NCBI RefSeq assembly: GCF_040409955.1
Contig: NZ_CP123384.1
Coordinates: 1,274,501 to 1,338,500, forward strand
Direction: 5' to 3'
DNA from: Salipiger sp. H15
Lineage (GTDB): Bacteria > Pseudomonadota > Alphaproteobacteria > Rhodobacterales > Rhodobacteraceae
DNA length: 64,000 nucleotides
Shown here: in pieces, positions 28,503 through 37,922 of the stretch
Numbering within the stretch: the stretch's first letter is position 1
How the letters are laid out: each line of letters begins with the position of its first letter
Notes under the pieces: generated by a model
Databases searched by the model: none
What the model saw: only the letters and a program-made list of their open reading frames with translations
What the model was told of the DNA's origin: nothing
Program-made: the position numbers and the translations under genes

Positions 28503-29342
28503 ATGGATTCCCGCCCCCGCTCCTTCTACGTGCTCGGTGCCTTCTTCGTGCTGTTCCTGCTGTTCCTCTACGGGCCGACCTTCACCATCGGCATCCTCAG
28601 CTTCCAGGGCCCGCAGGGCGGGCTCACCTTCCCGATGCGCGGCGCCTCGCTGCACTGGTTCCACGACCTCTTCGAGCAGCAGGCGGTGGGCGACATCTGG
28701 GGCAGCTTCCGCCGCAGCTTCGCGCTGGGGCTGATGGTGATGGTCACCACCGTCGTCGTCTCGGTGATGGGCGGGCTCGCCTTCCGCAAGCGCTTCGCCG
28801 GCAACGCGGTGCTGTTCTACCTGGTGATCACCGCGCTGGTGATCCCGTCGATCCTCGTCTCGCTGGGGGTGGGCCTCATCTTCAGCCAGGCCGGGCTGCC
28901 GATCCACTGGGCGACCTCGGGCTTCGGCGCGCAGCTGACCTGGACGCTGCCCTTCGGCCTGCTGATCATGTTCGCCGTGTTCAACCGCTTCGACAAGTCC
29001 TACGAGGAGGCGGCCCGCGATCAGGGCGCGAGCAACTGGCAGATCGTCCGGCACGTGATCCTGCCGATCATCGCGCCCTCGCTGATCGGCGTCGCGCTCT
29101 TCGGCTTCACCCTCAGCTACGACGAGTTCGCCCGGACGTTGCTGACCGCGGGTAGCTACAACACCCTGCCGCTCGAGATCTACGGCATGACCACCAACGT
29201 CACGACGCCGGTGATCTTTGCGCTCGGCACGCTGACCACCGCCTTCTCCTTCGGCATCATCGGGGTCTTCCTGCTCACCGTCTGGTCGATGAACCGGCGG
29301 CGGGCGAAGCAGGGCTCGGACGCCGGCAAGGGCATGGTCTGA
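28503..29342 (+). CDS. ABC importer permease, PotC-like
   Basis: Second permease (279 aa), six predicted helices, EAA loop YEEAARDQGASNWQIVRHVILPIIAPSL. With the PotB-like partner it forms the channel. Starts three bases after the preceding stop and ends two bases before the racemase gene. Confidence 0.88.
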   Translation: MDSRPRSFYVLGAFFVLFLLFLYGPTFTIGILSFQGPQGGLTFPMRGASLHWFHDLFEQQAVGDIWGSFRRSFALGLMVMVTTVVVSVMGGLAFRKRFAGNAVLFYLVITALVIPSILVSLGVGLIFSQAGLPIHWATSGFGAQLTWTLPFGLLIMFAVFNRFDKSYEEAARDQGASNWQIVRHVILPIIAPSLIGVALFGFTLSYDEFARTLLTAGSYNTLPLEIYGMTTNVTTPVIFALGTLTTAFSFGIIGVFLLTVWSMNRRRAKQGSDAGKGMV

Positions 29343-29344
29343 GC

Positions 29345-29983
29345 ATGGCCTACGTCATCATCAACCCCAACAGCACCGAGGCGATGACCGAGGCGATGCT
29401 CGCCGTGGCGCGCAGCGCGGCGCCGGGCATCGAGATCGAGGGCTGGACCAATGCCGGTGGCCCGCCCGCGATCCAGGGCCATGCCGACGGGCTGAAGGCG
29501 GCGCCGCCGCTGCTGGAACTGGTGGGCAGGGCCAATGCCGAGGGGATGCAGGGAATCATCATCGGCTGTTTCGACGACACCGCGCTCGAGGAGGCGCAGG
29601 CGCGCTCGAAGGTGCCGGTGATCGGCATCGGGCAGGCGGCCTATCACATGGCCGCCCTGCGCGGCTGGAGCTTTTCCGTTGTGACCACGCTCTCGATCTC
29701 GGTGCCGGTGCTCGAGGGCAATATCGTCGGCTACGGTTTCGAGCACCTGCTGGCCAGGGTGCGCGCCTCGGAGGTGCCGGTGCTGGCGCTCGAGGAGGAC
29801 CCCGAGGCGGCGACCGAGGCGGTGGCCGCCGAGACCGCCCGCGCCATCGCCGGGGACGGGGTGGATTGCGTGATCCTCGGCTGCGCCGGCATGGCGAAGC
29901 TGACGGCGCACCTGCGCGGGCGGTTCAACAAGCCGATCCTCGACGGCGTGGAAAGCGCGGCAAAGCTGATCTCGGTGCTCTGA
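29345..29983 (+). CDS. Asp/Glu/hydantoin racemase family protein
   Basis: 212-aa PLP-independent racemase fold. The two catalytic-cysteine positions are present: GCFDDTAL (first) and LGCAGMAKL (second), with INPNST at the N-terminus as in hydantoin racemases. Located directly after the importer permeases, it probably racemises the imported compound or its first product before hydrolysis; no hydantoinase or carbamoylase gene is in the window, so the substrate is inference. Confidence 0.82.
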   Translation: MAYVIINPNSTEAMTEAMLAVARSAAPGIEIEGWTNAGGPPAIQGHADGLKAAPPLLELVGRANAEGMQGIIIGCFDDTALEEAQARSKVPVIGIGQAAYHMAALRGWSFSVVTTLSISVPVLEGNIVGYGFEHLLARVRASEVPVLALEEDPEAATEAVAAETARAIAGDGVDCVILGCAGMAKLTAHLRGRFNKPILDGVESAAKLISVL

Positions 29984-30011
29984 GCGAACGCCGCGGGTCC
30001 CGGCCCCCGGG

Positions 30012-30815
30012 TCAGGCGGAGACCGTCGCGGTCGCGCGCCTCGTCACCCCGCCTTCCGCCATCTTCGGCCAGCTCGCAATGATCGCCGCGCAGCCGGTCA
30101 CCTCGTGGCGCGCCAGCAGCTCCGGCAGGTCCACCAGCCGCCCGGTGATGATCCGCTCGCCGGGTTTCGAGACCTCGACCGCGATGGTCAGCGGCGCATC
30201 CTCGGGCATCCCGGCCTCGAGCAGCGAGCGGGTGATCCGCCCGGACTGGCTCACCGCCATGTAGAGCGCCAGCGTGACGCCGGGCCTTGCATGGCGGGCA
30301 CAGTCGGGCATCGGGTCCCCGGCGCGGGCATGGCCGGTGGCCAGAACCAGCGCCTCGGTCTCGCCGCGCGTCGTAAGCGGGATGCCGGCGCGGGCGGCGG
30401 CGGCCATGGCGGCGGTCACGCCCGGGACGATCTCGGTCTCGATGCCGTGCATGTGCGCGGCCTCCAGTTCCTCGGCGGCGCGGCCGAAGATGCCCGGGTC
30501 GCCGGACTTCAGCCGGACCACGTTGCGGCCCTGCAGCGCGGCGGCGACGATCACTGCGTTGATCTGTTCCTGCGGCCAAGCATGGGCGCCGACTTCCTTG
30601 CCGACGAAGACCAACTCGGCGCGCGGCCCGGCCAGCGCCAGCACCCCGGGATCGACCAGCCGGTCGTAGAAGATCACATCGGCCGACTGCAGCCGCGCCA
30701 CCGCGCGCAGGGTCAGCAGGTCCGCCGCTCCCGGCCCGGCACCGACGAGGGCGATGGTCCCTTTCGCCGGCATCTCGTCCGGCGCGGCGATCGGAAAGCT
30801 GGGAAGAACGCTCAT
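30012..30815 (-). CDS. cobA: Uroporphyrinogen-III C-methyltransferase (SUMT)
   Basis: 267-aa SAM-dependent methyltransferase producing precorrin-2, the precursor of sirohaem needed by the nitrite reductase encoded just upstream. Motifs: VGAGPGAADLLTLRA (SAM loop), VIFYDRLV, RLKSGDPGIFGRAAEE and VPGVTAAMAAAARAGIPLT. It lacks the CysG dehydrogenase/ferrochelatase half, so those steps must be elsewhere. Last gene of the nitrate operon, 10 bases after nasA. Confidence 0.93.
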   Translation of the reverse strand: MSVLPSFPIAAPDEMPAKGTIALVGAGPGAADLLTLRAVARLQSADVIFYDRLVDPGVLALAGPRAELVFVGKEVGAHAWPQEQINAVIVAAALQGRNVVRLKSGDPGIFGRAAEELEAAHMHGIETEIVPGVTAAMAAAARAGIPLTTRGETEALVLATGHARAGDPMPDCARHARPGVTLALYMAVSQSGRITRSLLEAGMPEDAPLTIAVEVSKPGERIITGRLVDLPELLARHEVTGCAAIIASWPKMAEGGVTRRATATVSA

Positions 30816-30825
30816 CTCGGGATCC

Positions 30826-33465
30826 TCATTCGGCGGCTTCGGGGGCGGGGGTCTTCACGCGGGCCAGAAGGGCGGCGAGCTCGGGGCGGCAGGAGCCGCA
30901 GTTGGTCCCGGCCTGCAGCGCCGCGCCGATGGCGTCGACGCTCATCAGCCCCTGCGTCTCGATCGCGCCGAGGATGGTGTTCACGCCCACGTTGAAGCAG
31001 GCGCAGACCACCGCGCCCGGATCGGGCTGGTCGGCGGGAGCGCGGCCGGTCAGCACGTGCGGCGCGGCCTCACCGGGCAGCGTCGCGACATGGCTGCGCA
31101 TCACCGCCACCGGCTCGGGCGAGACGAAGAGCGCGGCGAGCAGCCGGCCCTCGGCATGGAAGGCGATGCGCACCGAGCCGCGGCGCGGGTCGCTGACCAC
31201 CTGCGCCTCGGCGCGGGGCAGGCCGAAGAGCCGGCGCGCCGCGGCCTCCCAGTCGGCGGGGGCCTCGGCGCCGGCCATCTCCAGCCGCCAGCCGCTCTCG
31301 GTGCGGGCGACCGCCCAGTAGTCGCTCTCGGGGGCCATCTCGGTGCAGGAGACCGCGAAGCCGTACCACTTGGCCGCGAAGGGGGCGAGCGCGACCACCG
31401 CGCCCTTGCTCTCGGGCTGGCCCGAGATCGGGTCGGTGATCGGCGGCACGAGGGCATCCACCCGCGCCGCGGGCGCTGTCTCACCGGTCCAGTGCATCGG
31501 AGCGAAGACCTCGCCCTTCTGTACCTTGTCGGTGACCAGCGCCCGCAGCAGCGCCGTTCCGTGAGTGGAGGTGACCCGGACGAGGCTCGCAGGCGAAATG
31601 GCAAGCTCTGCCGCGTCCGAGGGGTGGATCTCGAGGAAGGGCTCGGCGAGGTGGGCAGAGAGCCGCGGCGAGCGCGCCGTGCGGGTCATCGTGTGCCACT
31701 GGTCTCGGATGCGCCCGGTGTTGAAGCGGAACGGGAAGCGCGGCGCGGTCCGGTTGGCGAAGTCCTTCCACTTCACCGGCACCATGCGGGCGCGGCCGCT
31801 CTCGGTGAAGAAGGCGCCGTCGCCGAAGAACCGCCCGCCCCTGCGAGCCCCGGCAAAGGGCCAGCGGAAGGGCTCGAGCGCGGCGTAGTCGACGTCGGCA
31901 AGATCCGCGTGGCCCGAGATGTCGAAATCCTTGCCGAAGCCGCCCGCGATGCCCGAGAGCGCGGCGTATTCGCGGAAGATCTCGGCGGGCGAGGCGTAGT
32001 CGAAGGCCTGCCGCCAGCCCATGCGCTTTCCCACTTCCGAGAGGATTTCCCAGTCCGGCATCGCCTCGCCCGGCGCGGGCAGCGCGGCGCGCTGGCGCGA
32101 AATTGTCCGGTCGGAATTGGTGACCGTGCCCTCCTTCTCGCCCCAGGCGGTGGCGGGCAGCAGCACGTGGGCAAGCCGCGCGGTGTCGGTGGCGGCGGTG
32201 ATGTCGCTGACCACGACGAAGGGGCAGTCCTTGATCGCGTCGCGCACGCGGTCGGCATCGGGCATGGTCACGGCAGGGTTGGTGTGGATCACCCAGAGCG
32301 CCTTGATCCGGCCCTCGCCCACCGCCTGGAAGAGGTCCACCGCCTTCAGCCCGGGCTTGTCAGGGATGGTCGGCGACGACCAGAACTCGCGCACGGCGGA
32401 GCGGTGGGAAATATTCTCTATATCGAGATGGCAGGCGAGCATGTTGGCCAGCCCGCCGACCTCGCGCCCGCCCATGGCGTTGGGCTGGCCGGTGACCGAG
32501 AGCGGGCCCATGCCCGGCTGCCCGATGCGGCCGGTGGCGAGGTGGCAGTTGAGGATGGCATTGACCTTGTCGGTGCCGGAGGAGGACTGGTTGACCCCCT
32601 GGCTGAACACCGTGACCACCTTCTCGGTGCGCACGAAGAGATCGTAGAAGGCGCGCAGCTGCGCCCCGGAGAGCCCGGTGCGGGAGGGATCGTCGTCAGA
32701 GGCGGCCTCCAACGTTTCCACGAACCCCTCGACATGCGGCATGAAACCCTCGTCCACCGCGCCCTGAACGGCGATCTCGGTCAGGAGCCCGTTGAACAGC
32801 GCCACGTCGGTGCCCGGCTTCAGCGGCAGGTGCAGGTCGGCGATGTCGCAGGTGGCGGTGCGGCGCGGGTCGATGACGACGACCTTCATCTTCGGGCGCG
32901 CCTTCTTGGCCGCGACGACGCGCTGGTAGAGCACCGGGTGGCACCAGGCGAGGTTGCTGCCCACCAGCACCACGAGGTCGGCCTCGTCGAGGTCCTCGTA
33001 AGTGCCGGGCACGGTATCGGTGCCGAAGGCGCGCTTGTGGCCCGCCACGGTCGAGGCCATGCAGAGCCGAGAATTCGTGTCGATGTTGGCCGAGCCGATG
33101 AAACCCTTCATCAGCTTGTTGGCGACGTAATAGTCCTCGGTCAGCATCTGGCCGGAGACGTAGAAGGCGACGCTGTCCGGCCCGTGCTCGGCGATGGTCT
33201 CGCGGAAGCGCAGGGCAACGAGATCGAGCGCGGCGTCCCAACCCGTCTCGATTCCGTTGACACGCGGGGTCAGGAGCCGCCCCGCGAGGCCCAGCGTCTC
33301 GCCCAGCTGCGAGCCCTTGGAGCAGAGCCGCCCCTTGTTGGCCGGGTGCGCGGGATCGCCGCGCACGTCGAGCCCGCCCGCCCCGTCGGGGCGCAGCAGC
33401 ACGCCGCAGCCGACCCCGCAATAGGCGCAGGTCGAGCGGATTTCAGGCAGGCCCGATCCGTCCAT
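30826..33465 (-). CDS. nasA: Assimilatory nitrate reductase catalytic subunit
   Basis: Cytoplasmic Mo-bisMGD enzyme (879 aa) reducing nitrate to nitrite. The N-terminal [4Fe-4S] ligands are C14, C17, C21 and C49 (CAYCGVGC ... LCSKG). The molybdopterin domains follow, then a C-terminal BFD-like [2Fe-2S] domain with CACFNVG and NCGSC. The C-terminal cluster is typical of Klebsiella-type NasA and takes electrons from a partner. No separate NasB-type flavoprotein is present, so NirB/NirD probably supply electrons as in Paracoccus. ATG 33465 and GTG 33468 are both possible behind AGGAG; the start overlaps the nirD stop. Confidence 0.94.
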   Translation of the reverse strand: MDGSGLPEIRSTCAYCGVGCGVLLRPDGAGGLDVRGDPAHPANKGRLCSKGSQLGETLGLAGRLLTPRVNGIETGWDAALDLVALRFRETIAEHGPDSVAFYVSGQMLTEDYYVANKLMKGFIGSANIDTNSRLCMASTVAGHKRAFGTDTVPGTYEDLDEADLVVLVGSNLAWCHPVLYQRVVAAKKARPKMKVVVIDPRRTATCDIADLHLPLKPGTDVALFNGLLTEIAVQGAVDEGFMPHVEGFVETLEAASDDDPSRTGLSGAQLRAFYDLFVRTEKVVTVFSQGVNQSSSGTDKVNAILNCHLATGRIGQPGMGPLSVTGQPNAMGGREVGGLANMLACHLDIENISHRSAVREFWSSPTIPDKPGLKAVDLFQAVGEGRIKALWVIHTNPAVTMPDADRVRDAIKDCPFVVVSDITAATDTARLAHVLLPATAWGEKEGTVTNSDRTISRQRAALPAPGEAMPDWEILSEVGKRMGWRQAFDYASPAEIFREYAALSGIAGGFGKDFDISGHADLADVDYAALEPFRWPFAGARRGGRFFGDGAFFTESGRARMVPVKWKDFANRTAPRFPFRFNTGRIRDQWHTMTRTARSPRLSAHLAEPFLEIHPSDAAELAISPASLVRVTSTHGTALLRALVTDKVQKGEVFAPMHWTGETAPAARVDALVPPITDPISGQPESKGAVVALAPFAAKWYGFAVSCTEMAPESDYWAVARTESGWRLEMAGAEAPADWEAAARRLFGLPRAEAQVVSDPRRGSVRIAFHAEGRLLAALFVSPEPVAVMRSHVATLPGEAAPHVLTGRAPADQPDPGAVVCACFNVGVNTILGAIETQGLMSVDAIGAALQAGTNCGSCRPELAALLARVKTPAPEAAE

Positions 33466-33797
33466 CACGCGGCACTCCTCTTTCCAACGGCATGGCCGTC
33501 GAGCAGGATGCGGCCCGCGTCGAGCCGCACCGGGTAGGTGGCGATGCGGCCCTCGTCGGCACCCTGCGCCTCGCCGGTATTGAGGTCGAACACCCAGTTG
33601 TGCAGCGGGCAGGTGACCTTCCCGCCGTGCACGATGCCCTCCGACAGCGGCCCGGCCTTGTGCGGGCAGGCGTTGGAGGCGGCGAAGACCTCGGCCTCGG
33701 CGGTGCGGAAGATCGCGACGCAGCCCACCGGCGTCTTCACCAGCCGCGCCCCGCGCAGGGGGATGTCGTCGATATGTCCGATGTCGATCCAGCTCAT
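33465..33797 (-). CDS. nirD: Nitrite reductase small subunit with Rieske [2Fe-2S] site
   Basis: 110-aa Rieske-fold protein. The cluster ligands are kept: ACPHKAG and CPLHNW (C-x-H ... C-x2-H), unlike enterobacterial NirD, which lost them. It probably carries electrons between NirB and NasA/NirB sites, like NasG of Paracoccus. Both ends overlap their neighbours by ATGA, indicating tight translational coupling. Confidence 0.92.
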   Translation of the reverse strand: MSWIDIGHIDDIPLRGARLVKTPVGCVAIFRTAEAEVFAASNACPHKAGPLSEGIVHGGKVTCPLHNWVFDLNTGEAQGADEGRIATYPVRLDAGRILLDGHAVGKRSAA

Positions 33798-36229
33798 TCC
33801 GCGGCCTCCAGCGTGAGATCGGCGAGCGGATGGAAGCGGCGCGCCGCCTCCGGCTTGGCCCGCTCGGCCCAGGGGTCCTTTTGGTAAACGGACTGGAAGA
33901 GATCGAAGCGTTCGACCAAAGCCTGCCGCTCGGCGGCGTCGGCGAGGGTCTCCTTCACCCAGTCGAGCCCGACCTTGGCGACCCACTTGTAGGGCCGGTC
34001 GAGATATTTCGCGTGCTCGCGGTAGAGCTGGATGAAGGCGACGGTCCAGTCGATCGCCTCTTCCTCGGTCCGCACGTCGACCAGCCGCTCGGTTTCTTTC
34101 ACGTCCATCCCGGCCGCGCCGGCGACGCCGATCTGGAACCCCGAGTCGACGCAGACGATGCCGACGTCCTTGCAGGTGGCCTCGGCGCAGTTGCGCGGGC
34201 AGCCCGAGACGCCGAGCTTGACCTTGTGCGGGGTCCACGAGCCCCAGAGCCGCCGCTCGAGCGCGATGCCGAGCCCGGTGCTGTCCTGCGTGCCAAAGCG
34301 GCACCATTCGCTGCCGACGCAGGTCTTCACCGTGCGCAGACCCTTGCTGTAGGCGTGGCCCGAGACCATGCCGGCCGCGTTCAGGTCGGCCCAGATCGCC
34401 GGCAGGTCTTCCTTGCGGACGCCCAGGAGGTCGATGCGCTGGCCGCCGGTGACCTTGACCGTGGCGCCGTAAGTCTCGGCCGCCCGGGCGATCGCCATCA
34501 GCTCCTGCGGGGTGGTCATGCCGCCCCACATGCGGGGCATCACGGAATAGGTGCCGTCCTTCTGGATGTTGGCGTGGTTGCGCTCGTTGACGAAGCGGCT
34601 CTGCGGGTCGTCCACGTAGTCGAGCGGCCAGTCGGCGAGCAGGTAGAAGTTCACCGCCGGGCGGCAGACATGGCAGCCGTTGCGGCTGGTCCAGCCGAGC
34701 TCCTGCCAGACGGCCTCCTGCGACTTCAGCTCCTGCGATTTGATCAGGCGGCGCAGGTCCTCGTGGCTGAGGTCGGTGCAGCCGCAGATCGGCTGCGCGG
34801 TCGGCAGCACGAAGGCATCACCCAGCGTCGCGCCGAGGATCTGCTCGACCAGTCCGGTGCAGGTGCCGCAGGAGGCGCTGGCCTTGGTCCTTGCCCGCAC
34901 GGCGCCGAGATCCCCGGCACCGGCATTGATTGCGTCTTCGATCTGTCCCTTGCAGACGCCGTTGCAGCCACAGATCTCCGCGTCACGCGGTAAGGCTGCA
35001 ACGGCCGCCATAGGGTCCGCGGCGGGCCCCCCCTGGTAGGCCGGGCCGAAGATCAGCGTCTCGCGCATCTCCCCGACGTCGGTGGCGTCCTTGATGAGGC
35101 CGTGGAACCACGCGCCGTCGCCGGTGTCGCCGTAGAGCACCGCGCCGATGAGGCGGTTGCCCTCGAGGATCAGCCGCTTGTAGACGCCGCGCGCCGGGTC
35201 GCGGAAGACGATGTCCTCGCGGCCCTCGCCCTCGGCGAAATCGCCCGCCGAGAAGAGATCGCAGCCGGTGACCTTGAGCTTGGTGGCGAGCTCCTTCTGC
35301 ACGAAGGTGGCCTTTTGTCCGAGCAGGGTCTGCGCCAGCACCTTGGCCTGATCGTAGAGCGGTGCGACGAGGCCGAAGATCGCCCCGGCGTGTTCGACGC
35401 ATTCGCCAAGCGCCAGCACGTCGGGGTCCGAGGTGACCATCTGGTCATTCACCACGATGCCGCGGTTCACCTCGAGTCCCGCCGCCTTGCCGAGCGCGGT
35501 GCTCGGGCGGATGCCGACCGCCATGACCAGCAGGTCGCAGGGCAGCTCGGTGCCGTCGTCCAGTTGCAGCGCGCGGACATGGCCCTTGCCGTCCGAGAGG
35601 ATCTGCTTGGAGTTGGCCTTGCAGTGGACGCGGATGCCCTTCTGCGTCAGCGAGCGGCGCAGCAGGTAGCCCGCCGCCTCGTCGAGCTGGCGCTCCATGA
35701 GGTGGCCCATGATGTGCACCACGTCGACCTCGGTGCCGCGCGCGGCCATGCCGGCGGCGGCTTCGAGCCCCAGCAGACCGCCGCCGATGATCACCGCGCG
35801 CTTGCCCGCGCCGAGGGCCATCATCGCCTCGGTGTCCTCGAGGTCGCGGTAGGGGATCACCCCCTGCAGGTCGTGGCCGGGCAGGGGGATGATGAACGGG
35901 CTCGAGCCGGTGGCGATGACCAGCTTGTCGTAGGGCAGGGCGCCCTGCTCGCCGGTCACTATCCTCGCCGCGGTGTCGACCCTCAGTACCTTCTCGCCGA
36001 AGCGGCAGGTGACGCCGCGCGCCGCGTACCAGGCATCGTCATGGGTGACGATCTCGGCATAGGTCTTTTCGCCGGCCAGCACCGGCGAGAGCATCAGGCG
36101 GTTGTAGTTGCCGCGCGGCTCGGCGTTGAAGAGGGTGATGTCGTAGGCATCGGGGGCCGCGTCGATGAGGTGTTCCAGCATCCGGCCAGAGGCCATGCCC
36201 GCCCCGATCACGATGAGTTTCTGCGCCAT
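33794..36229 (-). CDS. nirB: NADH-dependent assimilatory nitrite reductase, large subunit
   Basis: 811-aa sirohaem enzyme reducing nitrite to ammonium. Order: FAD/NADH pyridine-disulfide domain (VIGAGMASGRMLEHL; second GGGLLGLEAAAGMAARG), BFD-like [2Fe-2S] domain (CGCNGVCKG, CGTCTGLVEQ), then the sirohaem/[4Fe-4S] domain with CVGSEWCRFG and GCPRNCAEA supplying four cysteines. ATG 36229 has GGAG at good spacing; GTG 36238 overlapping the upstream stop is the alternative. NirB/NirD likely also feed electrons to NasA. Confidence 0.94.
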   Translation of the reverse strand: MAQKLIVIGAGMASGRMLEHLIDAAPDAYDITLFNAEPRGNYNRLMLSPVLAGEKTYAEIVTHDDAWYAARGVTCRFGEKVLRVDTAARIVTGEQGALPYDKLVIATGSSPFIIPLPGHDLQGVIPYRDLEDTEAMMALGAGKRAVIIGGGLLGLEAAAGMAARGTEVDVVHIMGHLMERQLDEAAGYLLRRSLTQKGIRVHCKANSKQILSDGKGHVRALQLDDGTELPCDLLVMAVGIRPSTALGKAAGLEVNRGIVVNDQMVTSDPDVLALGECVEHAGAIFGLVAPLYDQAKVLAQTLLGQKATFVQKELATKLKVTGCDLFSAGDFAEGEGREDIVFRDPARGVYKRLILEGNRLIGAVLYGDTGDGAWFHGLIKDATDVGEMRETLIFGPAYQGGPAADPMAAVAALPRDAEICGCNGVCKGQIEDAINAGAGDLGAVRARTKASASCGTCTGLVEQILGATLGDAFVLPTAQPICGCTDLSHEDLRRLIKSQELKSQEAVWQELGWTSRNGCHVCRPAVNFYLLADWPLDYVDDPQSRFVNERNHANIQKDGTYSVMPRMWGGMTTPQELMAIARAAETYGATVKVTGGQRIDLLGVRKEDLPAIWADLNAAGMVSGHAYSKGLRTVKTCVGSEWCRFGTQDSTGLGIALERRLWGSWTPHKVKLGVSGCPRNCAEATCKDVGIVCVDSGFQIGVAGAAGMDVKETERLVDVRTEEEAIDWTVAFIQLYREHAKYLDRPYKWVAKVGLDWVKETLADAAERQALVERFDLFQSVYQKDPWAERAKPEAARRFHPLADLTLEAAE

Positions 36230-36234
36230 GCCGG

Positions 36235-37917
36235 TCACTCCGCTGCCAGCGCCGCCGGGGCGGGTTTCGGTTTCGGACGTGCGCCGTGCTCGTATTCCTC
36301 GAGGAAGTCGAGCACCTCCTGCCGGTAGGCGTAGTAGTCGGGGTGCTCGAGCAGCGCCTTGCGGGTGCGCGGGCGCGGCAGGTTCACCTCGGTGATCTTG
36401 CCGATGGTGGCCTGCGGGCCGTTGGTCATCATCACCACGCGGTCGGCGAGCAGGATCGCCTCGTCGACGTCATGGGTGACGCAGATCGCGGTGACCTTGG
36501 TGCGGCTCCAGACCTCCATCAGCACCTCCTGCAGCTCCCAGCGGGTGAGGCTGTCGAGCATGCCGAAAGGCTCGTCGAGCAGCAGCAGCTTGGGCGAGAG
36601 GGCGAAGGCGCGGGCGATGCCGACGCGCTGCTTCATGCCGTTCGACATGTCGGCGGCGCCGCGGTCCATCGCATCGGCAAGCCCGACCCGCTCGAGGTAG
36701 TATTCGACCACGTCCTGCCGCTCGGCCTGCGACGCCTTGGGATAGACCTTGTCGACGCCGATGGCGCAGTTCTCGCGGGCGGTGAGCCAGGGGAAGAGGT
36801 TCGGCGACTGGAAGACCACGGCGCGCTCGGGATCGGCGCCCTCGACGTGGCGGCCGTCGAGCTTGATCGCGCCCTTGGAGATCGAGTTGAGCCCCGCCGC
36901 CATGGTCAGCACGGTGGACTTGCCGCAGCCCGAATGGCCGATCAGCGAGATGAACTCGCCGCGGTTGATCTTGAGGTTGAAGTCCTCGACCACGGTGAGC
37001 GGGCCCTTGGGGGTCGGGTAGATCTTGTGCAGTTGGCTGAAGTCGAGGAAGCGCTCGTCGATCAAGCCCTCCTGCGCCTGCTGCACGGCCAGCGGCACGG
37101 CGTGGATCGGGGTGACGTTCGGGAGCAGGCGCGAGCCCTCGACCTTGCCCTTGATCCCGACGTCCATGAGATAGCCGGTGACCTCGGCGCGCAGCTTCTT
37201 GAAGCCCTCGTGGTGGTTCATCTCGCTCCGCTCGCGCGGGCGGGGGATGCTCACGCGGAATTCCTTCCCCAGCGTGCCGTCGGGGTTCAGCGCGATGATC
37301 CGGTCGGCGAGGGTGATCGCCTCGTCGACGTCGTTGGTGATCAGCACGCAGGTCTTCTTGTCCTGCTCCCAGATGCCCTCGATCTCGTCGGCGAGGTTGG
37401 CGCGGGTCAGCGCGTCGAGCGCCGAGAGCGGCTCGTCGAGCAGCAGCATCTCGGGCGACATGGCGAGCGCGCGGGCGACGTTGACCCGCTGGCGCATGCC
37501 GCCCGAGAGCTCGGCGGGGCGGCGGTGGGTGGCGTGGCTCAGGCCGACCATCTTGATGTAATGGGCGGTCTTCTTCGCCTTCTCGGTCTTGGTCATCTCG
37601 GGGAAGACCGTGTCGAGCGCGAGGCGCACGTTGCCCTCGACCGTCAGCCACGGCATCAGCGAGTAGTTCTGGAAGATCACGCCGCGCTCGGGGCCGGGGC
37701 CCTCGATGTCGAAACCCTTGAAGGCGACACGGCCCCTGCTGGGTTTCTCGAGCCCGGCCATCAGGTTGATCAGCGTGGTCTTGCCGGTGCCGGAGAAGCC
37801 GAGGATCACGAGGAACTCGCCCTCCTCGACGCTCAGGTTGATGTCCTTCAGCACGTGGGTCGCGTGGGTGCCCTCGCCGAAGCTTTTCGAGACGTTCTGG
37901 AACTCAAGGATGGCCAT
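36235..37917 (-). CDS. nrtCD: Fused nitrate ABC transporter ATPase (NrtC-NrtD type, two NBDs)
   Basis: 560-aa protein with two complete nucleotide-binding domains. NBD1: Walker A GFSGTGKTT (40-48), signature LSGGM (137-141), Walker B LLLDE, but Asn195 replaces the switch His (LITNDVDEA). NBD2: Walker A GHSGCGKST (327-335), signature MSNGM (424-428) instead of LSGGx, intact H-loop His482 (VTHDVDEA). A linker of about 90 residues joins them. It energises NrtA/NrtB nitrate uptake. Head-to-tail pairing places both deviations at one ATP site. Start ATG 37917, five bases after nrtB. Confidence 0.93.
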   Translation of the reverse strand: MAILEFQNVSKSFGEGTHATHVLKDINLSVEEGEFLVILGFSGTGKTTLINLMAGLEKPSRGRVAFKGFDIEGPGPERGVIFQNYSLMPWLTVEGNVRLALDTVFPEMTKTEKAKKTAHYIKMVGLSHATHRRPAELSGGMRQRVNVARALAMSPEMLLLDEPLSALDALTRANLADEIEGIWEQDKKTCVLITNDVDEAITLADRIIALNPDGTLGKEFRVSIPRPRERSEMNHHEGFKKLRAEVTGYLMDVGIKGKVEGSRLLPNVTPIHAVPLAVQQAQEGLIDERFLDFSQLHKIYPTPKGPLTVVEDFNLKINRGEFISLIGHSGCGKSTVLTMAAGLNSISKGAIKLDGRHVEGADPERAVVFQSPNLFPWLTARENCAIGVDKVYPKASQAERQDVVEYYLERVGLADAMDRGAADMSNGMKQRVGIARAFALSPKLLLLDEPFGMLDSLTRWELQEVLMEVWSRTKVTAICVTHDVDEAILLADRVVMMTNGPQATIGKITEVNLPRPRTRKALLEHPDYYAYRQEVLDFLEEYEHGARPKPKPAPAALAAE

Positions 37918-37922
37918 GGCGC

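Noticed and set aside
32403..32425. AT-rich patch (AATATTCTCTATATCG) inside nasA as an internal promoter.
   Set aside because: It encodes conserved residues in frame, and nothing starts downstream of it on either strand at a useful distance.
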